A DNA stretch of 14,382 nt from JALVDI01 sp039186435 (GTDB taxonomy: Bacteria; Myxococcota_A; Polyangia; Polyangiales; Houyiibacteriaceae): contig JBCDAA010000231.1 of the NCBI GenBank assembly GCA_039186435.1, forward strand, positions 1 through 14,382, given 5' to 3'. Each line of letters starts with the position of its first letter. Position 1 is the first letter of the stretch. Both the position numbers and the translations under genes were made by a program. The notes beneath the pieces are model-generated. The model did no database searches and had not been told where the DNA came from. It saw nothing but the letters and a program-made list of their open reading frames with translations. Positions 12,798-14,382 of this stretch are shown one piece after another.

Positions 12798-13691
12798 CTA
12801 CATCCGCATCGCGATTTCGATCGCGTCGCGAACCAGCGACTCGCTCTCGGTTCCCATCGCCTCTCGAAGAGCTGCGGTGGCTTCCGCGGTTCCGATCTTG
12901 CCGAGGGCCCACGCTGCCGCTTGGCGAACCTCGCGAACAGCATCACCCCGGAGCAGGCCCACAAGAGCGGGCACCGCGGCGTTGAGTTCAAAGACGCCGG
13001 AAAGACGCGCCGCGCGCATCCGCACCTCGTTGTCCGAGTCACCGAGCGCACCGAGAAGTGCGTCGTGCTCCCGGAAGAAGTGCGCCATAATCACCTGGTC
13101 GATGGCGGCTCGCCGAACCTCGACCGAGGCATCGGAGAGGGCCGCGCCGATGACAACGTTGCCGCCGGGATGATTGAGGCGTCCGAGGGCCGCGACGGCC
13201 GCAGCGCGCACCCCGTCGTCGCTGTCGTTCGTGGCCGCCTCTGTGAGAGGCCCGAGTCCGTTCGGATCCAGGAACTCACCGATGGCGCGAGCCGCACGCG
13301 CACGACGCACTGGATCGCTATCCGACTCAAGCGTGACGCGCATGCGGTTCATGATGGCGGAGATCGCAAAGTTGCGACGACGAAGCCACCAGGCGGAAAG
13401 GCGGCGAACATCCGCGTCGCCATTCTCAAGGAGGTTGCGCTCCAGGAGCGGCACGCAGGCGTGGCACTCTACGAGCTCTCCGTACTCCAGCATCGCCATC
13501 AGTCGCCCGGGCGCTGCCGTCTGGATTGCGTTGACCAGTTCGTCCCGTGTCGGCGCTTCTGCACCGGGGCTCGCTTCACCGCGCACACGGTCGTGCACGT
13601 TGCCGTTTTCCACCTGGGCGCTGGCGACCACGGGAAGCCCGAGCACTGCCGCGAAGGCGCCGAGGAGGAGGTTTCGAATCATGCGTTGCAT
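12798..13691 (-). CDS. Secreted HEAT-repeat protein
   Basis: 297 residues. The signal peptide runs to about residue 25 (LGLPVVASA before Gln26). From about 85 to the end there are five to six HEAT/PBS-lyase-like helical repeats with the usual alternation, e.g. VRRARAARAIGEFLDPNGLG, VRAAAVAALGRLNHP, VEVRRAAIDQV, VRMRAARLSGVFELNAAVPA and VRQAAAWALGKIGTAEATAA. A C76-H-A-C79 pair in ELVECHACVPLL is the only Cys content; it is not a heme motif (no His after the second Cys) but could bind metal or form a disulfide. The role is inferred to be a periplasmic scaffold for the heme proteins encoded on either side. GGAGAG at 13698-13703 lies six bases before the ATG at 13691, which supports this start; Met4 is an alternative. 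It begins 20 bases after the upstream cytochrome-like gene and is followed by a strong terminator. Confidence 0.92.
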   Translation of the reverse strand: MQRMIRNLLLGAFAAVLGLPVVASAQVENGNVHDRVRGEASPGAEAPTRDELVNAIQTAAPGRLMAMLEYGELVECHACVPLLERNLLENGDADVRRLSAWWLRRRNFAISAIMNRMRVTLESDSDPVRRARAARAIGEFLDPNGLGPLTEAATNDSDDGVRAAAVAALGRLNHPGGNVVIGAALSDASVEVRRAAIDQVIMAHFFREHDALLGALGDSDNEVRMRAARLSGVFELNAAVPALVGLLRGDAVREVRQAAAWALGKIGTAEATAALREAMGTESESLVRDAIEIAMRM

Positions 13692-13697
13692 CGTTCT

Positions 13698-13703
13698 CTC
13701 TCC
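13698..13703 (-). promoter_or_regulatory. Ribosome-binding site of HEAT-repeat gene
   Basis: Minus-strand GGAGAG, six bases upstream of the ATG at 13691; it sets the start codon choice over the nearby Met4. Confidence 0.75.
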
Positions 13704-13711
13704 TAAACCGA

Positions 13712-14382
13712 TCAGTATTCTTCGCCCGTGTAGGACTCGATGTTGCGACGACTCCAGTACTGACCACCAAGGTCAGCCATCTGGATGAGGACCATGCGCT
13801 CCTCACGAGTGAGGTCCACGCCAACATCCTCCGGGTGGCTCGCACCGTCCCACGCCCATTGCGACGCATCGGACTCGGCGTTGATGTTCAAGGCTTCGAT
13901 GAGGCGCGAGGTACGCGCGAAGCCGGGCGTAACCCACTCGGGCGGAAGGTCGCCGGTGGCAACCGAGTCGCCCATCATCGCGCTCGGGTAGAGCAGCGTG
14001 ACGTAGGACGCGGGGTACTGAACGATCTCGTCCTCGTAGTAGATCTCGAGAGGCGCGTCGGTGAGAAGGAGGTACGGGATGTTGTAGCTCAACATCTCGC
14101 CGTCCATCGTCGTGGCCTCAACCTGGTAGGTGCGGCCCGCGAAGGGGTCCATCGCGCCGCCGTTGTGGCAGGACACGCAGTTCTCGTTGAAGACGTCCTG
14201 GACGTTCGGTCCGCTGGAAGCGTTCAGCCAGGGAAGCTCCCGACGGTCCGCGATCGCGATGTCGAAGTCCTGCGGGCCGGCCTGCTGCGCGAGGGTCGTC
14301 GGACCCATGCGCGGAAGAACCTGACCGGTGCGATCCTCATGGCAGCCACCGCAGCGTCGCTCTTCGCCCGGGTTCGCCTGAA
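13712..14382 (-). CDS. C-type cytochrome / HzsA-related protein, C-terminal part, truncated by window edge
   Basis: The frame is open to the right edge, giving about 223 residues; the N-terminus is outside. It should not be cut at the internal Met at 14308, because a CGGCH heme motif lies upstream of it at 14339-14353 (RRCGGCHEDRTGQ). A second motif CVSCH follows at 14165-14179 within VQDVFNENCVSCHNGGAMDP. The end LTREERMVLIQMADLGGQYW fits the closing helix of cytochrome-c-like domains in HzsA-related proteins. It is the upstream partner of the HEAT gene (20-bp gap) and probably co-transcribed with it, ending at the terminator at 12751-12774. Likely periplasmic; the export signal cannot be seen. 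No substrate can be inferred. Confidence 0.87.
   Translation of the reverse strand, partial: QANPGEERRCGGCHEDRTGQVLPRMGPTTLAQQAGPQDFDIAIADRRELPWLNASSGPNVQDVFNENCVSCHNGGAMDPFAGRTYQVEATTMDGEMLSYNIPYLLLTDAPLEIYYEDEIVQYPASYVTLLYPSAMMGDSVATGDLPPEWVTPGFARTSRLIEALNINAESDASQWAWDGASHPEDVGVDLTREERMVLIQMADLGGQYWSRRNIESYTGEEY

Noticed and set aside
13464..13475. CHAC in the HEAT protein as a heme c site
   Set aside because: The residue after the second Cys is Val, not His, so it does not fit CxxCH.
9567..14382. Hydrazine synthase or anammox function for the HzsA-related proteins
   Set aside because: Only the domain layout is shared; there is no sign of the other subunits or of an anammox background, so no specific reaction is claimed.

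Overview
This is a GC-rich window (low-GC only in two short intergenic stretches) from what is most likely a delta-proteobacterium-like member of the Myxococcota. The reasons are the combination of a receiver-DUF4388 response regulator, an OmpA-family lipoprotein with thrombospondin type-3 repeats next to a DUF4398 lipoprotein, a large OM-type protein with a TPR-like start and Cys-rich linker, and large lipoproteins carrying c-type heme motifs and a TolB/HzsA-like propeller. The genus cannot be named from sequence reading alone.

Layout. (1) 1-473, minus strand: 5' part of an IS200-like/RAYT-type (Y1_Tnp) transposase that runs off the left edge. (2) 474-710: intergenic, holding two copies of a 21-bp hairpin-forming AT-rich repeat 105 bp apart and a GC-rich 19-bp tandem repeat. 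(3) 711-2489, minus: a three-domain protein (SnoaL/NTF2-like, SnoaL/NTF2-like, alpha/beta hydrolase with a Cys nucleophile elbow), divergent from a LysR regulator (2579-3478). The 89-bp gap between them carries alternating GACAA/TTGTC half-sites. A second LysR gene follows 16 bp later and overlaps convergently by 11 bp with the next minus-strand gene. (4) 4483-9500, minus: an envelope gene block read right to left: polytopic membrane protein, DUF4398-like lipoprotein, OmpA/TSP3/DUF4398 lipoprotein, then (after about 100 bp) a TPR-like/beta-barrel-like outer-membrane protein and, 1 nt after its stop, a receiver-DUF4388 response regulator. (5) 9567-14382, minus: a redox-type block read right to left: the C-terminal part of a protein with two CxxCH motifs (HzsA-related type), a secreted HEAT-repeat protein, a strong intrinsic terminator, and a 1024-residue lipoprotein with one CxxCH, two CX4CH and one CX6CH motif around a beta-propeller.

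How the genes fit together. Block 5 looks like a periplasmic or outer-membrane-anchored multiheme system with a HEAT scaffold between two HzsA-related cytochromes; the substrate is unknown, and hydrazine chemistry is not implied. Block 4 looks like cell-envelope structure (peptidoglycan tethering via OmpA, Ca2+-binding TSP3 spacer) plus signalling. Block 3 looks like a small-molecule catabolic or detoxifying enzyme under LysR control. Block 1-2 is a mobile or ex-mobile element with candidate recognition hairpins. There are no rRNA, tRNA or CRISPR features that I can support, and no stretch over 300 bases lacks a gene.
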